This document shows, one piece after another, positions 1-9,041 of a stretch of 64,000 nucleotides of DNA. The stretch lies in the NCBI GenBank assembly GCA_963971575.1, contig OZ020617.1:25054740-25118739 (forward strand), read 5' to 3'. Within the stretch, counting starts at the first letter, position 1, and every line of letters starts with the position of its first letter. This DNA is from Liopterus haemorrhoidalis (Eukaryota; Arthropoda; Insecta; Coleoptera; Dytiscidae). A program made the translations under genes and the position numbers. The notes beneath the pieces were generated by a model, which saw nothing but the letters and a program-made list of their open reading frames with translations, searched no databases and was not told the DNA's origin.

Positions 1-20
1 TACTCATACGTATTTTGTGC

Positions 21-82
21 ACTGTACTGCAATGAAAATACGTATATATATATATACATACGTATTTTCATTGCAGTACAGT
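21..82. repeat. Perfect 22-bp inverted repeat (hairpin)
   Basis: The 22 bases at 21-42 are exactly reverse-complementary to 61-82 (arms contain actgtactgcaatgaaaata). The 18-base TA-rich spacer is largely self-complementary, so the hairpin could extend further. This could be a MITE remnant or a transcribed hairpin. No target duplication can be judged because the window begins only 20 bases away. Confidence 0.85.
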
Positions 83-911
83 ACTATATTGTTAGAATTC
101 TATTTTATTCTCAATTTTTAGCAGGTCCGTAACGAGAGTATTAAGCGCCAGTGGCAAGAAGTGTCTAATTTGCTTCCTCTCTAATACAAATTCAAATATT
201 TAAAAAAGGCCCAAGGGGAAGGTATTCAAGAATTCAAGTGATGACCAGTAGGGAGTGAAATTTTAAGGGATGCTCGAGAGGGGAGAAATTAAAAAATCAA
301 ATGATGACAGCAGGTGAAAATTTTGAAAATTGCTCGGTGTAACTAAAATCTTCGTGCCCGTAGTTTTACCACGCGTTAGTTGCGGGCCTGGTTATTCACG
401 GGGAACATATTGTATATTCTTTCACTTAAAAATAAGTAAGTTAATTTCTGGCGCATCTATGGCTATTTGCGCCTATCATATTTCGATTCTCTTAGGGACA
501 AAATAATTTCGTTCACCAGAACTCTGTCGTGTCGTAAGGCTTCACTCAAGAATGATTTTGTGGAAATGTGCGAAAGCTAAAATTTAAATTGTTGCTATTT
601 TATATTGTTTTTATAATCATTTATAATCGTCCACTGCTGAAAAGGCTTCCACATTACTTTTCCAAACTTTTCTGTCTTGGGTTAACAATACAGAATTTAT
701 GGAAATTCGCTTATATCATCCGTTCATCTAGTAAATGGTCTACCTCTAACTTTTAGCACTCTTGTGGCGTCTATTCAAGAATTTTTATAATTATTAGCAA
801 CTTACATTTAACATTATCATGATAAACACAGAGTTAGAACAGTTTTAAATATACAGAAATTCTAATATATGTACAAGAACCTTTATATTCTTAAATTAGT
901 TACATTATTTA
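83..911. other. AT-rich stretch, nothing recognised
   Basis: No transposon end, tRNA-like box or convincing exon was seen. A short open frame at about 121-183 follows a T-rich tract ending in tag and could mimic a terminal exon. It is only 20 codons long and matches no family I recognise. Confidence 0.5.
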
Positions 912-1412
912 TCTATATAAATAAAATGGGACGATATCGTTTTTTTTTGTCGTCATAATTTGTTTGTATAAGTCTGAGATATTATAAGATGATATCGGTC
1001 AAAAATTGATTTCTGTCTGTATGCTTGTCCGAAATTCACATAAATTACAGGGGACCCAAATTAAAAAACTTTATTGTTAAAACTAATATTGATTTAATAG
1101 CAAGAACGTATGTGACAAAATTTCTTTTCGTTAAGAATCTTATTTTTTTAATTGGTTAAATATTTAGGGAGCCCTAAATTTAAAATATTGACATATCATA
1201 CTTGTTTATTTTACATCGAAAATGTATGTGGAAATATTTATTTAAAATGAAGTAATTATTTTGTGTTCAATGCAGTTTTTAATGGGATGAATATTTGGGA
1301 GACTATCAGGTAGCGCTTCCCCTACCTGAAATTGAAATATCTCATTTATTATTTACGTAATAGCAAAAATATACATAACGAAAAATCAAAAAAGTACAGG
1401 CATACCAGCTAG
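912..1412 (+). mobile_element. Non-autonomous Helitron
   Basis: The proposed 5' end is TCTATATAAATAAAATGGG at 912, preceded by A. The proposed 3' end is gtacaggcataccagCTAG at 1412, followed by T. This fits Helitron termini (5' TC, 3' CTRR) inserted between A and T. The interior carries the motif gatgaatatttgggag and the phrase gaaatatctcatttattatt. Both recur, inverted, in the tandem array at 57.5-58.3 kb, and also near 16.8 kb. No Rep/helicase coding is present, so the copy is non-autonomous. The exact 5' end is an inference from base pattern. Confidence 0.6.
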
Positions 1413-1549
1413 TTTTGAATATTAATAATTAAAGTACACTATAATCAAATGGAATTTACATGTAATGTTTTCAGTGAAATTTCACAAATGCTTAAAGATA
1501 TTTTAATTTTTTTTTTTTAGTTCATAATATATAGATGCATCTTAAACAA

Positions 1550-1905
1550 GAAACACCAATATGTTTTCAAATTGACCACTTCTGGCCGTTACACAGCGCT
1601 TAAGTTTCTACGGCCACGCGTTAATAGAATTACAAAGGATTTTTACAGAAAAAGCCTCCACTGCCTTCTTCAGAGAACGGTTCTAGCGATTAAGGGTGTT
1701 TCTAACCATAACCTAAAGGACGGACAAAAATGTGTTGTCCAGGTAGTTGAGGTCAGACCAATCAACAGGAGAAATAAAATCGAGTACATTACTTTCAAGC
1801 CACTGCTGCGCAGCCTTCGCATTATGGACTGGTATTGAATTTTGCTGTAAGCACCAGCGAATTGAGAACTGACACGCTCGAATAGGCAGTCTGGTTGTCA
1901 AATAT
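1550..1905 (-). pseudogene. Mariner transposase, C-terminal remnant
   Basis: The minus-strand translation gives WCLQQNSIPVHNAKAAQQWL, corresponding to the mariner signature W-x-QQD-x-APAH. Next comes a degraded D-W-S-x-DLNYLDN block, normally DWP-x-SPDLNPLDY, which carries a catalytic Asp. The frame shifts to SLKKAVEAF and INAWP*KLKRCVTARSGQFE, the usual mariner C-terminus. The QQD aspartate is replaced by N, and there are in-frame stops and at least one frameshift, so this is a dead copy. The mariner 3' end follows at about 1465. Confidence 0.85.
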
Positions 1906-1970
1906 TGTACTAGGCGCTCTAGTACTGTTTGAACTTATTACATATCTTCTAGTGTTGAATTTTTGTTAAA

Positions 1971-2214
1971 ATGTCGATAGAAGTTGTGAAAAACTATAAA
2001 AGTAGAACAAATTGTAGTGTTTTTGGCTGTCATTCAAGACAGAACAAAGATAGGCATCTTAGTTTTTTTTCTTTTCTTCAGAAAAATGGAGTGAAAGTTA
2101 ATATTAAGTCCAGATTGGGAAAAGATTTGGTTACGGACAGGAGAATGCATGGGAATATATTTTGAGTTAAAAAGTAACTGATACTATGCGAGTTTGTTCA
2201 TTACATTTGTCGCA
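1971..2214 (+). pseudogene. THAP-type zinc-finger fragment
   Basis: An ATG-initiated frame encodes a basic stretch with CSVFGC, followed about 40 residues later by KDLVTDRR. After a frameshift near 2165 it reads VTDTMRVCSLHL. This matches the C2CH layout of THAP DNA-binding domains (C-x2-4-C, about 35-50 residues, C-x2-H), which occur in P-element transposases and many host proteins. The AVPTIP box that usually ends the domain is not recognisable and no downstream transposase domain follows. A 10-bp inverted match (ctctagtact) lies at 1917-1926 and 2622-2631, which could be the ends of the insert, but the flanking 8-mers do not match. Confidence 0.7.
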
Positions 2215-2603
2215 GAAAAACAAAACTGCACTAATATGCTTGCACCTGCAAGGTGCATATTTAACTTTTAGCTGCTCCTGTCCAACTAAAACTAATTTTA
2301 TTTCATGAGGCAATGAACATAATGCACTTGTTTGCAAACAGAATCCATATATTGTAAATTCAGATGACCGTTACTCAGATGTACCACATAAAATTACGTG
2401 CCCGGCATTTAACACCTGCTCAACTACAAATTACACTTCAATAAATCTACTGAAATTAAATACTATAATTTGATGCCCACATTCTGTTATACACATCGAT
2501 ACATGTGTAGTGTGTAGCCCATAAAAATTTAAAAAAATCGCAAATATTTACTGGCATTTTCATAAAATAAAAATGTACTGTGCTTAAATTAACCTGTTCG
2601 CTA

Positions 2604-3025
2604 TTAGCATATTGACAGCTGAGTACTAGAGACAACAGCTATATTGCCTTGAAGCACAGCGCCGCCACCGGTAATGTCACTTCTCAATAGGCAGTTGTTC
2701 AGTCCAATAACAATCACTTCAACACGATTTTCTAATAGACTTTGACCGACGTTTTTACCCTTCCACCTAAAAATGTAGTTTACTGGTACCGTCATAGCTC
2801 CCGCCTCACCAAACCATAACTGTAGCAGGGAAATGGCCACTGCATCGTCGGCGCTTTCTCATAAGCTTCATGTGAACTTGTAGCATACACCATGTCGTTA
2901 TGGCGGTTGAAAGCTTCTTTAATATCAAAAATCTTTTCATGAAAATCTTTTCTAGAAATCTTCTTAATTTTACTGGTAGGTGGCCGCGGAGACTTAAGAG
3001 CTCTGTAACGGCCAGACGAGGACAT
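2604..3025 (-). pseudogene. Mariner transposase, N-terminal and middle remnant
   Basis: The minus-strand frame starts with MSSSGRYRALKSPRPPTSK just inside the inverted terminal sequence. It then jumps to FNRHNDMVYATSSHEAYEKA, so most of the helix-turn-helix region is deleted. It continues, after a frameshift, through a degraded VMVWWG/K-x-G-K-N-VGQSLLENRVEVIV block that corresponds to the mariner stretch before the QQD motif. The degenerate end near 2630 reaches the QQD region, which the left half covers again. The gene is broken and cannot make a working enzyme. Confidence 0.8.
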
Positions 3026-3489
3026 TTTGCAAACCGATTGGAGTTTATTGTTTAAGATGCATCTACGTAATGCATATGTTTAAGCATCTTGTGGAATTTC
3101 ACTGAAAACTTTGTAACAGTATTAATGGCAAGCTGAGGTATACAAAAAATTCAACATAGACAAATGTAAATGAAAAAAAAAACTTTCTAATAGGGTTATT
3201 CTTACCAGATTTGTTCATTTTAACATAGCTGTAATGTTTCAGATTTACTAGATAGCACATGTTAAAAAATGTAAACATATTTTGATATGGATAAATGTGT
3301 TAGGAATGTCTTGGATGGGATTGTGTTTTAAAAGCTGATAAAAATTATTTAATCGTTTTAATACAAAACTATAAGTATCGGGTGGTAAGACAATGTTTAA
3401 TGTTTATATAACAAGTCTGCCTAAACAATTATTTTTTGTTGCTAACTAAACAGGCAGTAACAATAAATAATATCCGCTTGAACGAAGGA

Positions 3490-3612
3490 TGTATGATATC
3501 GCGTAATTTATTTTTAATCCACAGAACAGGACTAAATGTCCCAATTACACTGTGGCTCACAAACATCCATGCCCTGACCGGGATTTGAACCCGGAACCTT
3601 TGGCTCTTGGTT
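3490..3612 (-). mobile_element. 5'-truncated tRNA-derived SINE
   Basis: On the minus strand the sequence contains ggttccgggttcaaatcccg, a B-box (GGTTCAAATCC), followed by gtcagggcatgg. The same arrangement is seen in the SINE at 29.9 kb (ggttcgaatcccagttaggg). The A-box half is missing, so the copy is truncated or degraded. The downstream body runs into AT-rich DNA near 3490. The boundaries are approximate. Confidence 0.6.
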
Positions 3613-3619
3613 TGGATAA

Positions 3620-4230
3620 TGAGTAAACGTATTTTAACGCAAATAACTCATTAACGAATAAAAATTTTGGCATTAGTTACCTCTTTTAGAGATTTCTATA
3701 CTTTTGCAAGTGTTTTTTGTGATATAAATTAAAATGCGGCTTCGAAGAGGTTGCACGAGCTGCGTCAGTTACACGAAGATGGCCGCAGTATTCGAATGTC
3801 GCTGGCATTTTGGATGTAGTGAAAACACTATTCATTATGTTTTAAAACGTCATCATTGAACTGGTTTCTATACAAATATCTACGTGTTTGTTAATCTACG
3901 TGTCAATAGCTTTCATTTGATACCCCACTCATATTTTTATATAATATACCAGTGGTTCTTAAATTCTTTTAGATGAAGACACTCAAATGTAAAATATGAA
4001 AAATTCAAAGCGTCGTATTCTCATTTCTTTGTATGACAGCATAATTAATTCTACGGAGTTCGCCTTTCATATACCTACGGCAGGGTGCGGCGACACCCTG
4101 GTTGAAAACCACTGGTGCAAACAGATAGTCATATGAAACTCTAAAAACCGGATTGTGTTCGTCAGTAAAAAACACCTCAACAAAAGTAAAAAACCCTTAA
4201 ATAAATATATTTAAAAAAAAGTAAAGAACG
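3620..4230. other. AT-rich stretch, nothing recognised
   Basis: No coding or element ends were found. The segment around 3940-4120 has a pyrimidine-rich tract and phrases such as ccagtggttcttaaattctt and ggttgaaaaccactgg. These are inverted and recall the ends of hAT-type MITEs (about 3950 and 4110), but no flanking duplication could be matched. Confidence 0.4.
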
Positions 4231-4249
4231 ATTTTGATATTTTAAGCTA

Positions 4250-4585
4250 TCATTCGGGTACCGAATTTGGAGTAGATAAAGAAAAATTCGGAAAACTAAT
4301 AACAGGGTCGTGTTTAGGAGTTTCGAACACCCCCAAATATTGAATTTCAACGCAATCGAACGAACTTAATTTTTTGTCCCATTAAGATAACATGGGAACT
4401 TTTTTGGATCGCAGGCTCGAGCCCTTTTTGAATTATCTATGTTTATGAATGTTCTCATCTTAAGAATGTTCCCAGGAAATCGCATGCCAAATTTCAACTT
4501 TCTAGGTCACACGACAGTACACAAAAAACCTCTGGAAGGACATCTGACAGGCACCTCAGCGATTTTATAAATATATAGATAGATA
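4250..4585 (-). repeat. Possible minus-strand Helitron fragment
   Basis: On the minus strand the right edge reads tctatatatttataaaatcg after an A, a pattern typical of insect Helitron 5' ends. The interior contains a phrase (atgccaaatttcaactttct) that also appears, diverged, in the 33.2 and 62.5 kb repeats. No matching 3' CTRR end was located, so the extent is a guess. Confidence 0.35.
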
Positions 4586-4599
4586 ATCTCAATTTTTTA

Positions 4600-5580
4600 T
4601 GGTCTGTTGATTATCTTGCATGCAAATAGTTACATTATATTTTGTCAGCTGATTTTTTCATATATTGAGGGGTTTTTCACTGGTGGACGGCAATTCAGTT
4701 TTCTTTATCTTCTTGTTCATCAATCTCTCCTATTTCATTCTCACCATGTGACCTATCCACTTAAACCGCCTTCCTTTTATTTCTTGTGTGATACTTTACT
4801 TTGCGTATAGGTTTAATGACCTGTAATGCAATAATAAAATCATGATCCTTAGATAACATTTATATTGCTTACAACTTACAAACTGATATATGTATATACA
4901 ACTAGGGTATTTGTATTTTCCCATTTTTTCGAATTGTTGAAACTAGATTTTAAACAAAATAATGTTTTTGCCTAAAAATATAAATTGCAGATATCATTTC
5001 ATGCACGTAGCAATTTTGTTTTTTAAATTTTGTTACAGTAGGTAAATCGCGGTTTTGTTTTGTTATCTGTTGTAACAAGTTCGCTGCTTTCGTTTATGGA
5101 ATGTAAAATACTTGCAAAAATGTAAAAACATTTAAGCTATTTTTCATGTTATCCATTTTCACACCTGCAAAACAGTGAAACGTCGGGCTATTCTTTTAAA
5201 ATGCGCGATAAATCGCTATCCATTTGTTAAAAACGTTAGCAATAATTTAAGAAGTGCTGATGCAGATAAAACAAGAATCCTAACAGTAAAACTATAGCAA
5301 GTGAATCATGATTATAGAGGCTTTAACTTCTGAAACGGAATATCCATTGAATTTTACTTGAAACTACTGCACTGATTAGAAATAATACGGCATGTAATTG
5401 TTTCCTGCATGAACGTTTTATCTGTCAGCTATTGTAATGCAATAAAAGATTATGCATATGGTTATTAAACATCTTTACAGTGGATAGTTTAAGTGCAATA
5501 ACATGACAGAACGTCAATTGAATCTTTTATCATAGCATGCATTTGAGTTCGATATGTAACTCTGTTGTTGTCCGTTGCAG
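4600..5580. other. Presumed region upstream of the semaphorin-like exon
   Basis: No element ends or coding were recognised. The last 30 bases form a pyrimidine-rich run ending in cgttgcag, which looks like a splice acceptor. If so, this region is intronic and the true transcription start lies further left. If the acceptor is fortuitous, the promoter lies here. No TATA box at a convincing spacing was seen. Confidence 0.4.
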
Positions 5581-5903
5581 GTTCTTGGCGCTGCCTGCGG
5601 TGGTGGGGGTACTCAGCTGGCACGGCCGTCGCGGCGGACTTCGTCAGTCTTCGTTAGGCGTCAGTGCACGCTACTTCTCGACAGCCAACATTTTATAAAT
5701 ACAAGTTTTTTAAATGATAACTATTTGTGATTATGAAGTTTTTATTGAACGTGGTTTTTTAGTTGTTTTTTAATTGAAATGTTGGCATTTCTTCGGTAGT
5801 TTTTAACGTGTTTTAGTGCTAAAAATGGTGCAATTTTTGTGACTATGATCGGTGACTTGTGCTAGTGATTTTTTTTTTGTTTTGGTTTTTGTATATTGTT
5901 ATC
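5581..5903 (+). other. 5' leader of semaphorin-like exon, with upstream ORFs
   Basis: This GC-richer segment follows an acceptor-like tgttgtccgttgcag and runs without interruption into the coding start at 5904. Five upstream ATGs, each closed by a stop before 5904, encode short peptides, for example MKFLLNVVF and MLAFLR, then MVQFL and MIGDLC near the end. Such a crowded leader would be expected to lower initiation at the main start. The acceptor reading and the leader role are inferences from sequence pattern only. Confidence 0.5.
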
Positions 5904-6018
5904 ATGGAGTCCACCACCTTTTTAACTGTGGTGACACTTGGCCTGTTGGGCTGCATCGCGGGAAATCATGCGGCATGGCAGGAGAACTCCAGACCGAAGA
6001 TGTACGTCCATCAATTAG
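5904..6018 (+). CDS. Semaphorin-1a-like precursor, first coding exon (partial)
   Basis: The exon encodes 38 residues plus one base of the next codon. It opens with ATG at 5904 (context atcATGg). Residues 1-24 form a signal peptide (hydrophobic FLTVVTLGLLGCIAG, small residues before the mature part). The mature start AAWQENSRPKMYVHQL resembles the segment just before the sema domain in insect transmembrane semaphorin-1a, where a P-K-M-Y-V motif precedes a Gly-Glu-Glu stretch. It ends at ttag|gtgagt, a strong donor in phase 1, and the first base of the split codon (G) suits the expected glycine. Semaphorin-1a is a membrane axon-guidance ligand and receptor that signals through plexin A. An upstream in-frame GTG at 5859 is not a plausible start in an animal gene. 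No later exon is visible in the window. Assignment to the semaphorin family rests on one short segment, so it could be another secreted or membrane protein. Confidence 0.55.
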
Positions 6019-8317
6019 GTGAGTCATCTGTCAGACATTTCTATTCACAACCAACAACAACGAATTATCCCTTTGATAACAAAATATACGGCACAACGTT
6101 CATTTAGGACGCGAGAAATCTCCAAGTGTTTTACGAGTATAATTCACGTGTTTTATAAACCGGCGTTTCGTTTTGAAACTATCTGAAAATAACTACAACT
6201 TAAATTAGCGGGCTCGTTTTATATAAACATTAACAAACCTAACTAAAACATAATAAGACAACATGTGTTCCGGAAGATTTGTTAGCGTCGGAAATCCGTT
6301 TTTGTCATAAGAAGAAGTTCACAACTAATTAAACGGAAGCAAACCATGTAACAAAATTTTGGTTAGACTTCATTGTATACTGCAAAATAATCGAATAGTT
6401 AAAGAATGGATATTGGAATATAATAAAAGTTAACAGTTACAGACTTTTAAAAATATAGTGAAGGTTTATTTTTTGTGCATTACTGAGCATTTTCTCAGGC
6501 AGTGTATTCTAAAACATGCGGATGTATCTACCATTAATTCTAGTTGTAAATATAACATGATCTCAAGTTCAGTGCCAAGAATAAGCTTTAGTCAAAGCAG
6601 ATAAATATGATACAGGCTGTTAACTTTATGGTTTGGAAATGTTGCATACAATCTATACTATATAATATAATAAAAGAAACAATAAATACAAAAAAGTAAT
6701 TTAAAAAGAACTAACATTACCAACTACAGTTAAATATCTTCAAGGGAAATTAATATTGTTGAGTCTTATAACTTGTAAACGTTAGTAAGTAAAGTTTTAT
6801 CTTATAATTCATATAATTAACAGTGTAATATATGAGTTCGTAAAGAAAAGCGTAGAACCGGTACATGCTACAAGATATTATCATAGGAAAGTAGTGCGGA
6901 AAACTTTTACTGAAGTTCCGTTCAGTTTTTCTACGCGCTTTTAAAGAGTGCCATATGAACGCCATTTTGATTCCTATTTCGATTCATAATATTCCTCCTA
7001 TTTAACAGTACATACCACAGAACAGTGGCGGGGCTTAAGGTCATTGCGGCCTCCCGTATCTGAACATATTGCACCCTTTTTACTGTCCATTTTGCGCCAC
7101 TCCAAAGTCGCGGGGGCTGCGGACCCGTATCTTTGCCCGTGCCTCAGAACTAGTAATATTCCTGTATGAAAATAAATTTTGGCTTTACATATAGATACAT
7201 AGGTATATCTTTTTTAACCAGTTGATATTCACTTGCGTTATCCTACAATATTTGCGAAGAATGAAGTCTAAATGAATTTTAGCCAAAACATTTAGTTAAG
7301 TTTACGAAATAACGACGTATTGGTGGGTCCTCGATGTATATCACATCAATATACATCCTTTCGTATATACGTAGTGGACTAAAGTATACAGTAAACTATA
7401 CATACACCGAATATATTTGCACTTATGTCGTTTATACAGGAACCTTCATGCGTATCTCCCTCGAAATTTCTCTTTCTCAATGAGAAATCGACGTTGTTTC
7501 ATTGTTAAACGTGATTTTTAGGAACATAACTGCAAAGTAAATCGAGAAGTACCTGAAGTTAAAGAATTAGTAGAGATGTTAGTTAAAATTAATAGTTAGA
7601 GAAGTCAATTCATGAATGTTGGATTATTACAATTTTCATAATTTTTTAACACGAACTTAATTTAACATTTTAAATTTCAAAAGTATTTTTCTGGGAAAAT
7701 TTGGTTTATATGCCTACTAGGTATATCTTTTTAATTATATGTAGGAAATATTTTGTACATGCCTTGATTTTTTCGAAAGAAATATTTATTAAATTAAAAA
7801 AAGGCTTTATACGCTCTGTGTTTGGTAAATAGATGGATTAAAAACTGATCTTGTTTCACTCAGATTTAGCCTTTTATATTTTTAACCCAAAATTTCCAGT
7901 ACAATAAGTCGAAAATATAAAACTTATTTGTTTTAGTAGAAGGCTGTTTGTGTATCATTAAATAACAAACTTTCTGTGTGTGAGTGTACAAAAAAACTCG
8001 TCATGCATAAGATGTAGTCTTATGTTCTGGCAAATTTTTGGTTGACAACGGCTTCTGGTTGATAACCAAAGCACCATCCTGCATTTACTGCAGAAGTAAG
8101 GAATTGTTTTATGTCGATAACTAATAATGATTAACGTAGAGCAGAAAAGAGTGGTGTACTAACCTTACCTAACTAACATAACCTAAAGTGTTAACTGACC
8201 TTACTTAACATAGCATACCCACTCCGTTTTTTAAATCAGTATCAACATTCGTTTTGAAATATTGCTATAAGCTAATTTACAGATTTTCGTGTTTTTTTGT
8301 TGTTAATCATGACTAAA
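6019..8317 (+). other. Putative intron 1, left part
   Basis: This is AT-rich DNA following the donor at 6019. A GC-rich patch at 7024-7145 (starting cagtggcggggctt) looks like the end of a DNA transposon, but its partner end was not found. Near 7325-7420 there are short TA-rich inverted repeats. No coding exon was recognised. Confidence 0.45.
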
Positions 8318-9041
8318 GGTGCGTTCGGCATAAGCTAATAATCTACACATTCTCTATAATTTACACAAGAAGCGTTCGTCATAAAGTTTCTGTGTGCTTT
8401 GTGCTGCACGAAGATCGTTCGGCATATACTGTGCAGTGCAGTTTGTGTTGCACAATCGTCTCAAGTTCAGATCGTACGGCAGTCTATGCAATAGTGTTTA
8501 TCGCAGTAAAAATACAAAGTTACTATTTCTTCAAAACAAGATGAGTGAAAACAATCAAGATATCATTGTTTATGCCTGCAGCATTTGCAAAATAAATAGT
8601 ATAAACATGAACCTCTTGATGGAACATGTAAATACACTCAAAAAGACTTAAAATTTTCTGGATACAAGCGGAAATGTACTTTAAATTGATTTATAATTAT
8701 GTTTGGAACAGTACTCTCTGCATATTCAAAAACTTTTTCCAAAATATTTTCTGGTTTGGAAAATTCCTCTGAATTGTCTTCCTCATCAAATAAAATTTCT
8801 TCTATATTACTTAAAAGCATCGCAAAACCTTCATGCGGCATTTATATATTATCGTACAAAACAATTAGCAGGAGACAGACTTGATGCAATGCAAAAAAAA
8901 GGTTGGAATAATAGTTGGAATAACTGCACAATCTGAACAAAGCGTTCGTCTTTGACTTTCTTGCACAGTATGCACAGTGGTCACGTGACAAAAAACTTGC
9001 ACAACACAGAGTTAACACTGCACAGTTATGCCGAACGCACC
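8318..9041 (-). mobile_element. PIF/Harbinger-type deletion derivative
   Basis: A perfect 16-bp terminal inverted repeat, ggtgcgttcggcataa, is present at 8318-8333 and inverted at 9026-9041. Subterminal variants of gttcggcat recur inside the left end, as is common in transposase-binding regions. A minus-strand open frame inside resembles the start of a Harbinger transposase. At 724 bp the element is far shorter than an autonomous one (about 2-4 kb). The 3-bp target duplication expected for this superfamily is not clear (taa on the left, tta or tat on the right). Confidence 0.65.
8638..8841 (-). pseudogene. Harbinger-like transposase N-terminal fragment
   Basis: The frame gives MPHEGFAMLLSNIEEILFDE, then ENILEKVFEYAESTVPNIII and FKVHFRLYPENFKSF. 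The last part matches the pattern F-x-x-HFR-M-x-x-x-TF, which leads into the DDE nuclease of HARBI1-like transposases. The frame ends there, so the catalytic domain is absent. It lies wholly inside the inverted-repeat-bounded element. Confidence 0.5.

Larger units (their letters stand above)
1465..3114 (-). mobile_element. Split mariner-like element
   Basis: The outer ends are inverted copies of the same terminal sequence (gttttcagtgaaat at 1467 and its complement before 3114), each bounded by TA. A longer shared block (agatgcatcttaaacaa) lies about 70 bases inside each end. Transposase remnants run on the minus strand from the right end (N-terminal half) to the left end (C-terminal half). 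Most of the DNA-binding domain is missing. About 0.7 kb of unrelated DNA with a THAP finger separates the halves, and the two halves overlap by roughly 75 bp of homologous mariner sequence. The structure is therefore either one rearranged element or two partial copies side by side. A related 3' half lies at 46.3-46.9 kb. Confidence 0.75.

Noticed and set aside
121..183. Possible terminal exon after a T-rich acceptor-like tract (VRNESIKRQWQEVSNLLPL)
   Set aside because: Only 20 codons, no supporting homology, and acceptor-like tracts are common in AT-rich DNA.
8160..8215. Runs of cctaac/aaccta as interstitial telomere repeats
   Set aside because: They are irregular and do not form the insect TTAGG array. 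Similar phrases are scattered across the window (9570, 9750, 54345, 55660).
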